Source: Cerasicoccus maritimus
GTDB taxonomy: Bacteria; Verrucomicrobiota; Verrucomicrobiia; Opitutales; Cerasicoccaceae
DNA: 64,000 nucleotides
Direction of reading: 5' to 3'
Assembly: GCA_031296935.1 (NCBI GenBank)
Contig: JAVDPD010000027.1
Location: 1 to 64,000, forward strand
Below are positions 27,022 through 36,398 of the stretch, one piece after another. A model generated the notes under the pieces. The model saw only the letters and a list, made by a program, of their open reading frames with translations, did not search any database and was not told the DNA's origin. Each line of letters opens with the position of its first letter. Position 1 is the first letter of the stretch. Both the position numbers and the translations under genes were made by a program.

Positions 27022-30000
27022 TTAGCGTCGGCCAAGATAAAGACTGTCCTGATATGCTTTGATTCGGTGGCACGGCCCGCCCCCGACCTCAGTCGGTTTG
27101 ATGAAAGAAAAGGAATAAACCCCCAGTTCACTAAAGTCGTTATTCGTGAGAAAGCGTTGCCTCTCGCCATCGCTCAGGACCACGCCAGCCTTAAAGACAT
27201 CAATAAGCACATCTGTTGAATCTGGCAGTCCATACATGAAGATAGTGTTATGCACTTCCCAGGTTGACTCATCCAATTCCACGGCAGGCAGATAGCCTTC
27301 CACCGCAGCTCTCAACCAAAATGCATTCGTTGGCGCCGTTGCCAAAACAGGGCCGCCTTCTTCGAGACGCGCCGTGATTGAAACATCGGCATAGGCTTCT
27401 TCCCGCCCAAGGACAAACGCAGCGATTCCACCCGAATGAGATTCAAGACTTAGCAGCATGCCGTCAGCGTCAAAGGTTATGCCTTCAGGCGCCCCCTCCC
27501 ACTTCCAGGGGCGGAGACGCTCCGTCCAAATCGTCGGTGAGTCAGTTGGCGGGGCAATGCCCACCACGGTAACAATGGCCGTCGCGGGATATTCCGTCAA
27601 ATCAGACGCCACATAAACTGCATCAATGAGATATTCACCTGATTCGAAGAAGGCGCGCACAACGGAATCCGTGGCGCCAGAGGCGATTTCCACCCCATTG
27701 ATGCTCACCGAAAAGGAACCACCCAGTTGTCCTTCGGGTAAAGCAAAGAGCTTCAATGAATCGCCTTCACGAATTCGGATACTCTCCACATCAAACAGGT
27801 TTGTCGGCGCCCAATCGATCTGGGCGCTTTCAATGTAACCGCCATCCTGGAACGAAGCAGCGATCTCCGTTGGCTCATCCTCGCTCAGTGGCACATTCGC
27901 ATACCACCGGTCTTTGCCAGTCCGAATGGGATCAATGCCCTCTCCGAGTGAAAGGCGTGATAAAAACCGGGCGTCACCCTCCAGGCAGTATGGAGAAACG
28001 TAGGAAACCGCCGTCAGACTGTCCAATGACGCAACTTTGGCAATTTCCGCCTGTTGCCAGCTCTCGAGGTTCTCCGGAGCCTGTTCCACCGGTTCTTCAA
28101 TCGTAAGCGATTCCAGCATAATCGCATTGCCAGAGTACACATTCATCCACCTCAAAGAAAGTTGGTGCGCACCTGCTAAAACGTATGGCGTGCGCAGATA
28201 AGCGGTGGTTTGCTTTGAACCCGATCCACTCGCATCAGTCTCAGTCGTCCCAATTAGCTCACCATCCAGATACCACAGAAATACGATTGGCTGATCAACC
28301 GAGGCGGCAGTATCCTGAATTCGGATGAAGGAATTCTTTAGCTGATAGATGCCGTCCTCAAGCAGATCGACATTCCAGGAAATACGCCCTCCTCCTTGGC
28401 CAGCGCCAAGCAGAAATAGCCCGGTTGATTGCCAGAAACCACTGTCAATGGCCGCTGTGTTTCCGCTAAGTTCCACTAGCTGCTGCCACGCAACCGACTC
28501 GGCCGTCCCGGGATCGGTTCCCAGTTCGTGGATTTCGGTCCAATCCCCGTAACCATCGCCATCGGTGTCAGCAAAGCCGGGGTGTGAACCATATTGCAGC
28601 TCTTCATAATTGAGCACTCCATCGCTATCTTTATCACCGGAGAATCCGTCCACGCCATAGCCTGCAAGCGGGTCGAGTCCAACGAGGGTTTCCCAGTCAT
28701 CCGGCAAGCCATCCTGATCAGCGTCATTGGGCGTCTCAGAAGCGGTCATGAGATGCTCTCCTGGCACAACAATCCGTGCCTGTCCGGGATATGACCAGGC
28801 AACGGAAACGTGGTCGCGTCCAGTGCTTTCTTTATGAAGCACTTCAAAATAGTAGGCTTCTCCGGCTGTTAATTGTATTGGCGCTGAGCGTTGCGACTGA
28901 AATCGATCCCAATCCTGAAAGCTAACCGTAGTATCGAGCATTGCGATTTGCTGCTTGCCAAAGGTGGTCTCATCCGTGCTGAGCCATAGTTCTGAATTGT
29001 TATCCGAAGCCAACCAGAACGTGTACTCTCCAGAGACAGGTGCAATCAACACTCCCCTGATTCTTGCGCCATAGTTGGACTCACCTGGGTCGTTGTTTTC
29101 AGTGGTAAGCTCGCTCAACAGGCTCTGCCGATCAGGTTCCAAAGGAAATTTGGAATGCCCTGTCAATGCGTCGACGGTCTTTCCACTCAAATGCGTCCAT
29201 GTATGCCAGTTTACAACCCCAGGCAAAGCGTCCTGCTCAACGCTTGATGGGTCCAAACCGAACAGGAATTCATCGAGATTTGATAAACCATCGCCATCCA
29301 GGTCGTCCGATCCGTCATTGGCCAACAAATCCAGTCCGTAACCATGCTCCCAGTAATCCGGCATGCCATCCTCATCTGAATCTGACGAATTCAGATTACT
29401 GCCTAGCAAACGCTCCAATTCATTATTTAAGCCGTCTCCATCGAAATCCATGCCTGCGGGCTCATAGCTGGAGACAAGAAACTCGTCAAAATATGCAGAG
29501 CGCGTCTCTTCTTCTGCCGCCACAGCCTGCAACGCCCTGAACCTTGAGAAGGTCTGCAGCGAGTCATCAACAAAAGGAATGTTCCTGACTACAATCACCC
29601 CGTTAATCGCCAAAAGCCACTCCTTGGCTTCATAATCCAGGAACGCCGCATAGTGATTCCACTCTGTAGCCGTGACACCCGTCGCCACTTTCAACCATTC
29701 TCCAGCATCTGGGTCAAACACCTGCAAATCATTTTCAGTAGTAAAGCCAAACACGCCGGCAGTAGGGCCGGTAAGCGAGGCTGGGTCGGGCAGCACGCCA
29801 GCGCTCAACTTGGCGCGAAAGCTCAGCCACACCTGGTTCAACTCACCCGCTCCAACAAAACGTTTCATTTCCGCAATGGAGAATTCATCGCTGGTCAACT
29901 CAGCTTCTTCTTCGGGCGTCACATTCACGTTGGCGGCATCCCAATAATTTTGCCCGTTTAGTCCGGCGCTGGCATAACCCTCGCTTACCGCAAAGCTCGT

Positions 30001-31689
30001 CGCCCAAAAGTGCCCGCCATTGCCATCATCCGCCAACGGCGCAATATCAGGGTCTGCCATCAAGGGGTCCTTGCCATACAGCATTTCCAGCCCGTCTCCA
30101 AAGCCATCGGAATCCGTGTCATATAGCTCCTTACTCGTTTCACCAGCATCGACAACGCCATTGGCGTTCAAGTCTTCCAGCGCATTGATAAGACCATCCC
30201 CGTCATTGTCCAATTCAGCCGGCTCAGAGTAGCTCACGCTAAAGGCATCCAGGGCGCTGCTGCCACTGGCCCCTGTTTTCATGCTGAATTCCGTAAAAAA
30301 CGGAACAGAATAAGCATAGCCCAGATTCTCTTCCTCGCGGACGCCATCTACCCAAATCGCCCATTTCTGGAGAGAGTAGTCCAAATATACCGTAAGGCGG
30401 CGCCAAGCGTCTGCCTCCAGGACTGGCGCGTCCAATGCGCGCCATGCACCGCCCCCCTGGCTATTTCCGTCAAAAACCATCAAACGACCGTCTTCAGAAA
30501 AGTAGAAACCAACCGAAGAACCCTCATCCAGCGTGGGCGCATCACGCAATGGCCGCGCCATCAACTGAAAATCGACCCAAACCGGACGGAAGGCATCGCC
30601 GGAAAACAAATTGGAGACTTCAATTTCCTCCTCCTCTGCCTCAACCGATAGAAGTTGAGCGCCTTCATGGGGATTATCCGAAGCGACAGTCGCTAACGTA
30701 GACGACGCCAGCCAATTGCCCCCACTCAAAGGGCCTGATGAATTCGATTCAAATCCCTCCCAGAATGGAATCGCAGTAAATACGTAATTATCCAAGGTCA
30801 AGGGGTCCGCATTCGTCGCCAGCTCTCGCCAGTCACTCATGCCGTCGCCATCGCTATCGGGATCGCCAGCGTCAGTGCCGAAGAGGTATTCCGTCAAGTT
30901 CGTGAGACGGTCAAAATCCAAATCGCCATAGCGGTCGTTTAAATTCACATTCATACCCTGAGCCGTTTCATAGGCGTCAGGAATCCCGTCCAAATCGAGG
31001 TCAGCGAAGATGGGATTGACCTCGCCAGCATAAAAGAAATCAAAGCCAAGACTAGCCTGCCCATCCGATGAAATGCGAAAACTGCTGAATGATAACAGGC
31101 TGGCGTCCAAGAATCCCAAATCGACCAAAACCAATTGGTCATCGAGGTAAAGATCCCACGTTTTCGTTGAGTAGTTTAAGCGGTAGGTGAAACGATGCCA
31201 GTCAGCGCTAGCGCCAGAAGAAAGAACATAGCGCTCCCCAGAATAAATCCATTCGCCACTGCCAGCGCCATCGCCATGCATCGCAATGACTTCGCCTTCT
31301 TCGCTCACGCGCACAAAGCCAGTTTGGGCGGAAAGACCAGGAAAGGGACCGTTAGGCAGATCATCCACTTCGCCCGCTTCGGGCTTCAAATAGAAATCAA
31401 CGAAAACAATCGGGCCTTGCTGCCCGGTAAAGCTGGCCTCAATGACGTGGGGCGCATCAATCAGGGTAAAAAACAGGGCCTGCTGACCCGAAGCTGAGTC
31501 AAGATCGGTGATTTCCGGGGAGCCCGCCTCCACCTGCCAGTTGGAATCCGTCGTAAATGTCCCAACCTGGTATCCTTCTGCGGGCTCAAAATCCGTCTCA
31601 AAAGGCAGTACCGTCTGCCCAAAGGCCGTATTAATGGTCAGGCAGAGCGAAATGCACCCTGCCAGTCGAATGGTATTGACTCGCCGCAT
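27022..31689 (-). CDS. 1555-aa secreted protein with TSP3 repeats, LamG-like modules and PA14 domain
   Basis: A signal peptide (ending near AFG) is followed by three similar ~250-residue blocks. Each block has a LamG-like sandwich (WVDFQLMARP, WLSFRAKLSAG, VFVDFYLKPE) and then acidic D-x-D-x-D-G repeats (DLDGIPDAYE, DSDGDGMSDWRE, DSDEDGMPDYWE). A PA14 domain spans about 825-980 (IRGVLIAPVSGEYTFWLAS and VAWSYPGQ). The C-terminus has a Cys-containing tail, GGGPCHRIKAY. PA14 and LamG modules bind glycans; TSP3 repeats make calcium-stabilised rods. It is a large surface or secreted adhesin-like protein at the head of the toxin operon. No enzymatic site is evident. Confidence 0.75.
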   Translation of the reverse strand: MRRVNTIRLAGCISLCLTINTAFGQTVLPFETDFEPAEGYQVGTFTTDSNWQVEAGSPEITDLDSASGQQALFFTLIDAPHVIEASFTGQQGPIVFVDFYLKPEAGEVDDLPNGPFPGLSAQTGFVRVSEEGEVIAMHGDGAGSGEWIYSGERYVLSSGASADWHRFTYRLNYSTKTWDLYLDDQLVLVDLGFLDASLLSFSSFRISSDGQASLGFDFFYAGEVNPIFADLDLDGIPDAYETAQGMNVNLNDRYGDLDFDRLTNLTEYLFGTDAGDPDSDGDGMSDWRELATNADPLTLDNYVFTAIPFWEGFESNSSGPLSGGNWLASSTLATVASDNPHEGAQLLSVEAEEEEIEVSNLFSGDAFRPVWVDFQLMARPLRDAPTLDEGSSVGFYFSEDGRLMVFDGNSQGGGAWRALDAPVLEADAWRRLTVYLDYSLQKWAIWVDGVREEENLGYAYSVPFFTEFSMKTGASGSSALDAFSVSYSEPAELDNDGDGLINALEDLNANGVVDAGETSKELYDTDSDGFGDGLEMLYGKDPLMADPDIAPLADDGNGGHFWATSFAVSEGYASAGLNGQNYWDAANVNVTPEEEAELTSDEFSIAEMKRFVGAGELNQVWLSFRAKLSAGVLPDPASLTGPTAGVFGFTTENDLQVFDPDAGEWLKVATGVTATEWNHYAAFLDYEAKEWLLAINGVIVVRNIPFVDDSLQTFSRFRALQAVAAEEETRSAYFDEFLVSSYEPAGMDFDGDGLNNELERLLGSNLNSSDSDEDGMPDYWEHGYGLDLLANDGSDDLDGDGLSNLDEFLFGLDPSSVEQDALPGVVNWHTWTHLSGKTVDALTGHSKFPLEPDRQSLLSELTTENNDPGESNYGARIRGVLIAPVSGEYTFWLASDNNSELWLSTDETTFGKQQIAMLDTTVSFQDWDRFQSQRSAPIQLTAGEAYYFEVLHKESTGRDHVSVAWSYPGQARIVVPGEHLMTASETPNDADQDGLPDDWETLVGLDPLAGYGVDGFSGDKDSDGVLNYEELQYGSHPGFADTDGDGYGDWTEIHELGTDPGTAESVAWQQLVELSGNTAAIDSGFWQSTGLFLLGAGQGGGRISWNVDLLEDGIYQLKNSFIRIQDTAASVDQPIVFLWYLDGELIGTTETDASGSGSKQTTAYLRTPYVLAGAHQLSLRWMNVYSGNAIMLESLTIEEPVEQAPENLESWQQAEIAKVASLDSLTAVSYVSPYCLEGDARFLSRLSLGEGIDPIRTGKDRWYANVPLSEDEPTEIAASFQDGGYIESAQIDWAPTNLFDVESIRIREGDSLKLFALPEGQLGGSFSVSINGVEIASGATDSVVRAFFESGEYLIDAVYVASDLTEYPATAIVTVVGIAPPTDSPTIWTERLRPWKWEGAPEGITFDADGMLLSLESHSGGIAAFVLGREEAYADVSITARLEEGGPVLATAPTNAFWLRAAVEGYLPAVELDESTWEVHNTIFMYGLPDSTDVLIDVFKAGVVLSDGERQRFLTNNDFSELGVYSFSFIKPTEVGGGPCHRIKAYQDSLYLGRR

Positions 31690-31718
31690 AAGGGGAACTT
31701 TCTTTGCGAAATTATCGC

Positions 31719-31892
31719 TTACTTGCGGCCTGATTTATTCTTACGCTTGTCGGCAAGGACCATTAGCCCTGTGGTGGTAAGGAGTATAGTCCCTATGCTG
31801 GACATCTCAATTAGCGTGCCCCCTGAAGTCTCACCGGCGAAGGCCAAGCTTGGCAGCATAAGAAGGAGAAAAGAGAACAGGCGAATTTTCAT
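31719..31892 (-). CDS. 57-aa membrane peptide leading the TSP3 operon
   Basis: A small frame from ATG 31892. It has a signal peptide (IRLFSFLLLMLPSLAFA), a short linker (GETSGGTLIEM), a hydrophobic helix (SSIGTILLTTTGLMVLA) and a basic tail (DKRKNKSGRK). The layout mimics the C-terminal sorting tails of exosortase substrates but lacks a PEP motif. It stops 29 bases before the 1555-aa gene and is probably the first gene of the operon. It could be a processing or export helper, or the stub of a sorted protein. No family is recognised. Confidence 0.5.
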   Translation of the reverse strand: MKIRLFSFLLLMLPSLAFAGETSGGTLIEMSSIGTILLTTTGLMVLADKRKNKSGRK

Positions 31893-32024
31893 GGCGATTG
31901 CGATTGATGTTTTTAGTAAAGTGTATCATTTGCTGCCAAATAATGGGGGACTGCAAAATTAGCCACCAAGCTGGTTGAATGAGCTATGCCGTCAATGGTT
32001 ATTTTGCACCATTAAATCAAAATT

Positions 32025-32053
32025 TTGTTAATCAATGCTTTGCGCACTATAAT
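32025..32053 (+). promoter_or_regulatory. Sigma-70-like promoter for the 306-aa membrane protein
   Basis: TTGTTA (32025-32030) and a perfect TATAAT (32048-32053) are separated by 17 bases, 83 bases before the start codon at 32136. It lies in the 243-base divergent gap, which contains no gene. Its perfect -10 shows that the host-like part of the window uses ordinary bacterial promoters. Confidence 0.5.
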
Positions 32054-32080
32054 TTATTTTGTCAGCTCATGCGTTAGAGC

Positions 32081-32103
32081 CTGCTTATCACTGCTATAAG
32101 CAG
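32081..32103. repeat. Perfect 8-bp inverted repeat in the leader of the 306-aa gene
   Basis: CTGCTTAT (32081-32088) and ATAAGCAG (32096-32103) are separated by 7 bases, downstream of the TATAAT box and 33 bases before the start codon. It could form a leader hairpin or an operator. Confidence 0.45.
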
Positions 32104-32135
32104 TAGTCCCTAGAAAATCTTCACCGCCAACTGAC

Positions 32136-33056
32136 ATGAAATTCAACGCCGTCCGCTTGTTCGCGATCGTCAATGTCCTGATCGTGGGCTACTTGTTTTA
32201 TGAGCTCTATCAGATGAAGCAGCCGCCATCGCCAAAGGCGGTTCCGGTAAGCCAGCCTCCTTCCGGTGAGTTAGAAGTGGATGTGAATCAGCTGGTTGCG
32301 GAATCGATTGACACGGAAATACCATCTGGTGAACGTTTGCTGGCCTTGCGTAAAATACCCGCCAGTGAGCTCTCCGAGACGCAAATCGCTCGAATCATCG
32401 AAGTGATTTTTAGCGATAATTCCAACGATCCCGTGTTGGAGACACTTGAATTAAGGAGTCAGGCAGGGGGAATACTCCTCCGCTCGAAGGTGGAACCAGA
32501 ATCGCTTATTAACCGATGCTCATCCATCGCCTTAGATCAGGACAAAGCGCTGCCACTACGCAATCAATCATTAATTTTGCTGTATCAATTGTTCGGTCAA
32601 TCTAATGAGACCAATTCCGCAATCAAACAGGTGTTTGATCGAGTCCGCGCAGAACTGTTCACCGACCGGTCCAGTTCGCTGGCCGCCACTGTGATTGAGG
32701 GCGACGCCTACCTGCTGGAGCGTCAGTCCAGTCTGGTGAATCGAGAGGTCATGCAGGAGCGGGTACTGCGCGGTCTGCGTGATTTGCGCTCCAGTGAGGC
32801 GGTGCAACTGATGGCCCTACAGGTCGCGGCGAAGCACGGTATCGTTTCAGTCCGAGAAGATGCGGAGGCAATGGCGCAGGCCCACGAGTCACAGGCGTTG
32901 ACTTTGGCGGCCCTTAATGCTGCCGCCGCGCTCGGTTCCCCGAAGTCTTTTTTCGAATCGATTGCCTATGAGGACAGCAATTTGGAACTGGCGCGTCTCA
33001 AGGCAATTGGAGTCGCATCGGTGGAGGCAGAGCAGACTCGGGTGAGCACTCAATAG
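32136..33056 (+). CDS. Membrane-anchored helical repeat protein of unknown function
   Basis: A 306-residue protein. Residues 5-23 form one transmembrane helix (VRLFAIVNVLIVGYLFYEL), followed by a Pro/Gln-rich linker and then an all-helical HEAT-like domain (SETQIARIIEVIF, RNQSLILLYQLFG, SEAVQLMALQVAAKHG, QALTLAALNAAAALG). It would sit in the inner membrane with the domain outside. It is divergent from the TSP3/toxin operon and resembles that operon's HEAT-like product in style; a functional link is inferred only from this. No catalytic residues are seen. Confidence 0.6.
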   Translation: MKFNAVRLFAIVNVLIVGYLFYELYQMKQPPSPKAVPVSQPPSGELEVDVNQLVAESIDTEIPSGERLLALRKIPASELSETQIARIIEVIFSDNSNDPVLETLELRSQAGGILLRSKVEPESLINRCSSIALDQDKALPLRNQSLILLYQLFGQSNETNSAIKQVFDRVRAELFTDRSSSLAATVIEGDAYLLERQSSLVNREVMQERVLRGLRDLRSSEAVQLMALQVAAKHGIVSVREDAEAMAQAHESQALTLAALNAAAALGSPKSFFESIAYEDSNLELARLKAIGVASVEAEQTRVSTQ

Positions 33057-33158
33057 GCTATCGCCCCTGAGATTTGCGGGCTTTCGAGAATCGAGTAGCG
33101 AGGAGATATCGCTTAACTTTCGAGGCGTTGTTTCCACTCACCACTTGATTCTGCTGCC

Positions 33159-33401
33159 ATGAAGACGATTCCTGCTGCTACGTCCCCAAGGCTTATATTG
33201 CCAGTCATCCAATTTGAACCGGATGTCGACGTTCCGTTCGATCTGTACGAGCGTTTGGCCCGGTTTGCCCAAGAAAAACTGAACGCCTACCACTCCAGCG
33301 AACCCAACGCTGCCCACTACATTGCCGCGACGGCTCATCTTCATCAAGTGAAGAAGGAACTAATCGAGCTCTGTCGAATCCAGGATAAATTGTCCGCTTG
33401 A
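33159..33401 (+). CDS. Small hypothetical protein
   Basis: An 80-residue protein from ATG 33159, with an amphipathic helical second half (FDLYERLARFAQEKLNAYH, YIAATAHLHQVKKELIELCRI). No signal peptide and no known family. It stands alone between a membrane protein and the helicase-associated-repeat protein. The helix-rich, charged composition argues for a real gene. Confidence 0.45.
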   Translation: MKTIPAATSPRLILPVIQFEPDVDVPFDLYERLARFAQEKLNAYHSSEPNAAHYIAATAHLHQVKKELIELCRIQDKLSA

Positions 33402-33518
33402 GCGGAATTAGCGTGCTGACTGATTGACGATAGCCTTTGATTGGAGCTTGGGCTTGATGCCGTTATGATGCTTAACTCGGCACTGACTGCTATACTGACT
33501 GCTTGCTTCTCCCTCTCG

Positions 33519-34772
33519 ATGAAATCGGCTCCACAACCGGATCTTCCATGCAAAATGTCCGCTGCTCGCTGGCGACGGCTTTACCGTGAGTATTGCCAGG
33601 CCAAGGAAGATGCCGGGGGCAAGCAACTGCGCCGCAGCAATTTTCAGGGCAAGCCACTGGGCGAATGGATGCACTACAACGACGCCCGCTATTCGGAATT
33701 GAGTGTGAAGCAACTGCGCGATTTATCCGAGGCTCAGTACAGCTACCGCGATCGGAATTTGATGGCCTGGTTGGAGAGGTATTTGGAACTGTGTGATTTT
33801 CAACAGCAGCAGGGCCATTGTATCGTGGGGCCGGACCACAGAACCCTTAACTTCTGGGTTCGGGCGCCGCGCCAGCGCCGCGCTCAATTACCCACGGATC
33901 AGCGGCTGATGCTGGAGCGCCTTGGATTTTCCTGGGACCCACTTTATGAGCAATGGATGGGGCACTATGAGGAGCTTCGGGCGTTCATGGAGCAGCATGG
34001 TCACTGCAAAATTCCTGTCAATGAACCGCGATATGAGCAACTGGCCTGCTGGGTCAAAAAGCAGCGGACGAAGCGCGAGCGCATGGAGCCGCGCCGGGTA
34101 TTGCTCCTGGATAAAATAGGCTTTGTTTGGACGCCCTACGATGATGAGTGGGAGGCTAATTTCCAGAAGCTTAAGGCGATTTACGCCAAACACGGTCCAC
34201 TGGCCACCGCTACGGTGGATCCGGAATACCAGGAGGTCTCGGTGTGGGTGGATGTGCAGCGTTCACGCCAGCGTGGATCTGGCGGTTTCAACCCCTTGAC
34301 TGATGAGCAGTTGGCAAAGCTGAAGTCCATCGGCTTTGTTTTTTACAAGTGGGAACACCTCTGGGAGCAGGCCTACGCGGAGCTGAAAGCCTTTTACGAG
34401 GAACATGGTCATCTCCGGCTTCCTCAGCTCAGCACGCGGAACCGCGAACTGCAGGCGTGGATGCTCCATCAACGTCAGCGCAAGGCATCTGGCGCGATGC
34501 CACGCAAACAGGTCATTTTGCTCAACCAGATTGAGTTTTCATGGGGCGTGCAGACCGACCGATGGGATGAGCAGTTCGCCGCGCTCAAGGCGTTTAAACA
34601 GGAACATGGCCACTGCCGCGTCAGCCCTCAAACCAATCCGTCGCTCAACAAATGGTGCCGTAAGCAGCGCGTCCTCCGGCGCGCAAACAAGCTGACCAAG
34701 CGGCAAATCAATCGCCTCAAGTGGCTTGGATTTAATTGGGGCAGACCACAGAAAACGATCAAAGCGGATTAA
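33519..34772 (+). CDS. Helicase-associated (HA) domain repeat protein lacking a helicase
   Basis: About 417 residues from ATG 33519; earlier and later in-frame ATGs exist (33441, 33555). It consists almost entirely of five or six repeats of about 65 residues with the HA pattern: W...Y.eL..F...HGHC.vP, then a lone Trp, QR..R, and L..iGF.W (for example EELRAFMEQHGHCKIP, DKIGFVWTPYDDEW, AALKAFKQEHGHCRV). HA domains normally follow superfamily II helicases and probably bind nucleic acid. Stand-alone arrays like this recur in Verrucomicrobiota. No ATPase motif is present. Confidence 0.8.
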   Translation: MKSAPQPDLPCKMSAARWRRLYREYCQAKEDAGGKQLRRSNFQGKPLGEWMHYNDARYSELSVKQLRDLSEAQYSYRDRNLMAWLERYLELCDFQQQQGHCIVGPDHRTLNFWVRAPRQRRAQLPTDQRLMLERLGFSWDPLYEQWMGHYEELRAFMEQHGHCKIPVNEPRYEQLACWVKKQRTKRERMEPRRVLLLDKIGFVWTPYDDEWEANFQKLKAIYAKHGPLATATVDPEYQEVSVWVDVQRSRQRGSGGFNPLTDEQLAKLKSIGFVFYKWEHLWEQAYAELKAFYEEHGHLRLPQLSTRNRELQAWMLHQRQRKASGAMPRKQVILLNQIEFSWGVQTDRWDEQFAALKAFKQEHGHCRVSPQTNPSLNKWCRKQRVLRRANKLTKRQINRLKWLGFNWGRPQKTIKAD

Positions 34773-34796
34773 CTTGGGCGCGACTTATCTGGCAAG

Positions 34797-35642
34797 CTAT
34801 GGCGCAAAGAGGGAGGGCAGCAGTCCCGGATTAATCTGATATTCGTCTACCTGAATGCTTTCGGGAAAACGTCCATCCGAGTAGGTGAATGCGATCTGGT
34901 GGGGCAGTCGCATGGAGTCCACTTCCCGGTAATCCGCGAAGGTTGCTTCGATTATTTGCTCGCCCTGAGCCAGTCGGCTCTTCGCAACCAGCTGCGTATC
35001 GGAATTCAGCCAGACCTCATACTGGAGTTCCGAGTCGCTCCATACTAAGCGATAGGCGCCATCGACCTGTTGACTAACGGACACATCTGTGCCTTCGCCT
35101 GGCCATTGGCCCAGCGGCATGCCGGGGGCTAGGCGTGAGTGGCGCCAAAGGCTCTCCTCCGCCGGTTCCAAATCGCTGGTTGAGCCATTGGATATACGAG
35201 AGCGCGTTCGCCGCACGGTTTCTCCGTCGCTGATGTATTCCAGCCTGATCTGATGGGTTTCGGCGATTTCTCGAATTTTATCTTCATCGCGTCGCATCAA
35301 TGAGAATTCCGCGACATCGCCATTGCTATAAGCAAGCGTGCCTCGCGCAATCAGGGAATGCAGGTCAGCTTTCTGGTCGCCATAAGTTCTCTGCCGATTA
35401 GCTTGGAGTAGCCGCCATGGATCGATGGTCCCGTCTGACTTATGAATTGGAGGCAATTCTTCTTTAGGCTCAGCGGTTTCAACTTCAGCTTCAACGACAG
35501 TGGAGGAGGGCACCTCTTCCTCTTCGGCAAAGGCATTGCCGATCAGAATAAATACTGGGATTAGGACCAATTGAGCTAACCCGCCAAACAAGGCGATTTT
35601 GATAAGCAGGCGATGATCCCATTTGCTGGCGGTTCGAACCAT
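34797..35642 (-). CDS. Inner-membrane-anchored LolA/RseB-like periplasmic protein
   Basis: A 281-residue protein with a basic N-terminus and a hydrophobic anchor (residues 14-39), a Glu-rich linker, and then a beta-sheet domain that carries the pattern of outer-membrane-lipoprotein-sorting folds (DLHSLIARGTLAYSNGDVAEF, YEVWLNSDTQLVAKSRL, ATFADYREVDSMRLPHQIAFTY). The last motif, Y-x-x-V-D-x-x-x-L-P-x-x-I, is typical of LolA-like proteins. It may carry lipophilic cargo or sense lipoproteins. It is convergent with the HA-repeat gene. Confidence 0.55.
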   Translation of the reverse strand: MVRTASKWDHRLLIKIALFGGLAQLVLIPVFILIGNAFAEEEEVPSSTVVEAEVETAEPKEELPPIHKSDGTIDPWRLLQANRQRTYGDQKADLHSLIARGTLAYSNGDVAEFSLMRRDEDKIREIAETHQIRLEYISDGETVRRTRSRISNGSTSDLEPAEESLWRHSRLAPGMPLGQWPGEGTDVSVSQQVDGAYRLVWSDSELQYEVWLNSDTQLVAKSRLAQGEQIIEATFADYREVDSMRLPHQIAFTYSDGRFPESIQVDEYQINPGLLPSLFAP

Positions 35643-35787
35643 AGTCGATTTCCTAGCTCAGTGATTCCGTATGTCGAGCCAAGCGCAAAGTTGCTTGAGG
35701 ATATTCGGGCCGCATCTCAGCGTACACCACTGATTTGGCGACAACCCTTTATAGCGGCATTCGTTGCTTCTCTCTGGTGATACCAGA

Positions 35788-36378
35788 ATGGCAACCAGAG
35801 GATTAATTGGATTTCGGCTCAATGAAGCCGACAAACTCGCCTACAACCATTACGATTCCAACCCGGAGCACTTGGGCTCAAGAATCTGGGAAGAGGTGAG
35901 GGAAGTGGACCCAGATGCGTGGGACATAGTGCGTGAGCGGGCGCGAAGCTTGGTAACGATCAGCGAACAGCGACAGCTCGGCCCAAACGATGGCATGGTG
36001 ATCGCGGAGATGCGCAGGCATTTACCGGAGGTCAAATACGACCGTCAACCCCGGGATTATTATGACCTGTTCAAGCCGGTTCAGGGAACGTTGAGACCCT
36101 ATCTGAATGGCAAATTGACCTTCATGGCGGACGGGAGTGATTTTATTTACGACAGTCTGCACTGTGAATGGGCTTACATCGTCAATTTGGATGCTCATGC
36201 CTTCGAGGTATGGCGCGGAAAACAACTGAATCCGAGCGAGGAGGGAGCCAAGCGGTATGACATGGGGCCGGACCGGATGGGTTACTATCCGTGTGCGCTG
36301 CTCAAATCATACCGGCTGAATGAACTGCCGGATAAAAGAACGTTTCGTAAAGACACGACCTTGCCAAAGTTCCCGTAA
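35788..36378 (+). CDS. Conserved phage/plasmid-type protein of unknown function
   Basis: A 196-residue protein from ATG 35788, preceded by GGTG; a TTG at 35764 would add 8 residues. The N-terminus TRGLIGFRLNEADKLAYNHY followed by DSNPEHLG matches a pattern I recall from phage and plasmid genomes (GxxGF, YNHxDSxPxxLG). A second conserved-looking stretch is DSLHCEWAYIVNLDAHAFEVW. Its biochemical role is unknown. It is the first gene of the element-like region and lies 20 bases before the methyltransferase-like gene. Confidence 0.6.
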   Translation: MATRGLIGFRLNEADKLAYNHYDSNPEHLGSRIWEEVREVDPDAWDIVRERARSLVTISEQRQLGPNDGMVIAEMRRHLPEVKYDRQPRDYYDLFKPVQGTLRPYLNGKLTFMADGSDFIYDSLHCEWAYIVNLDAHAFEVWRGKQLNPSEEGAKRYDMGPDRMGYYPCALLKSYRLNELPDKRTFRKDTTLPKFP

Positions 36379-36398
36379 TCCAGCGAGGAACCATCCTG

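Noticed and set aside
35632..35641. GGTTCGAACC resembling a tRNA T-loop
   Set aside because: It is the start of the LolA-like gene (codons for Val-Arg-Thr); no acceptor, D or anticodon arms fit around it.
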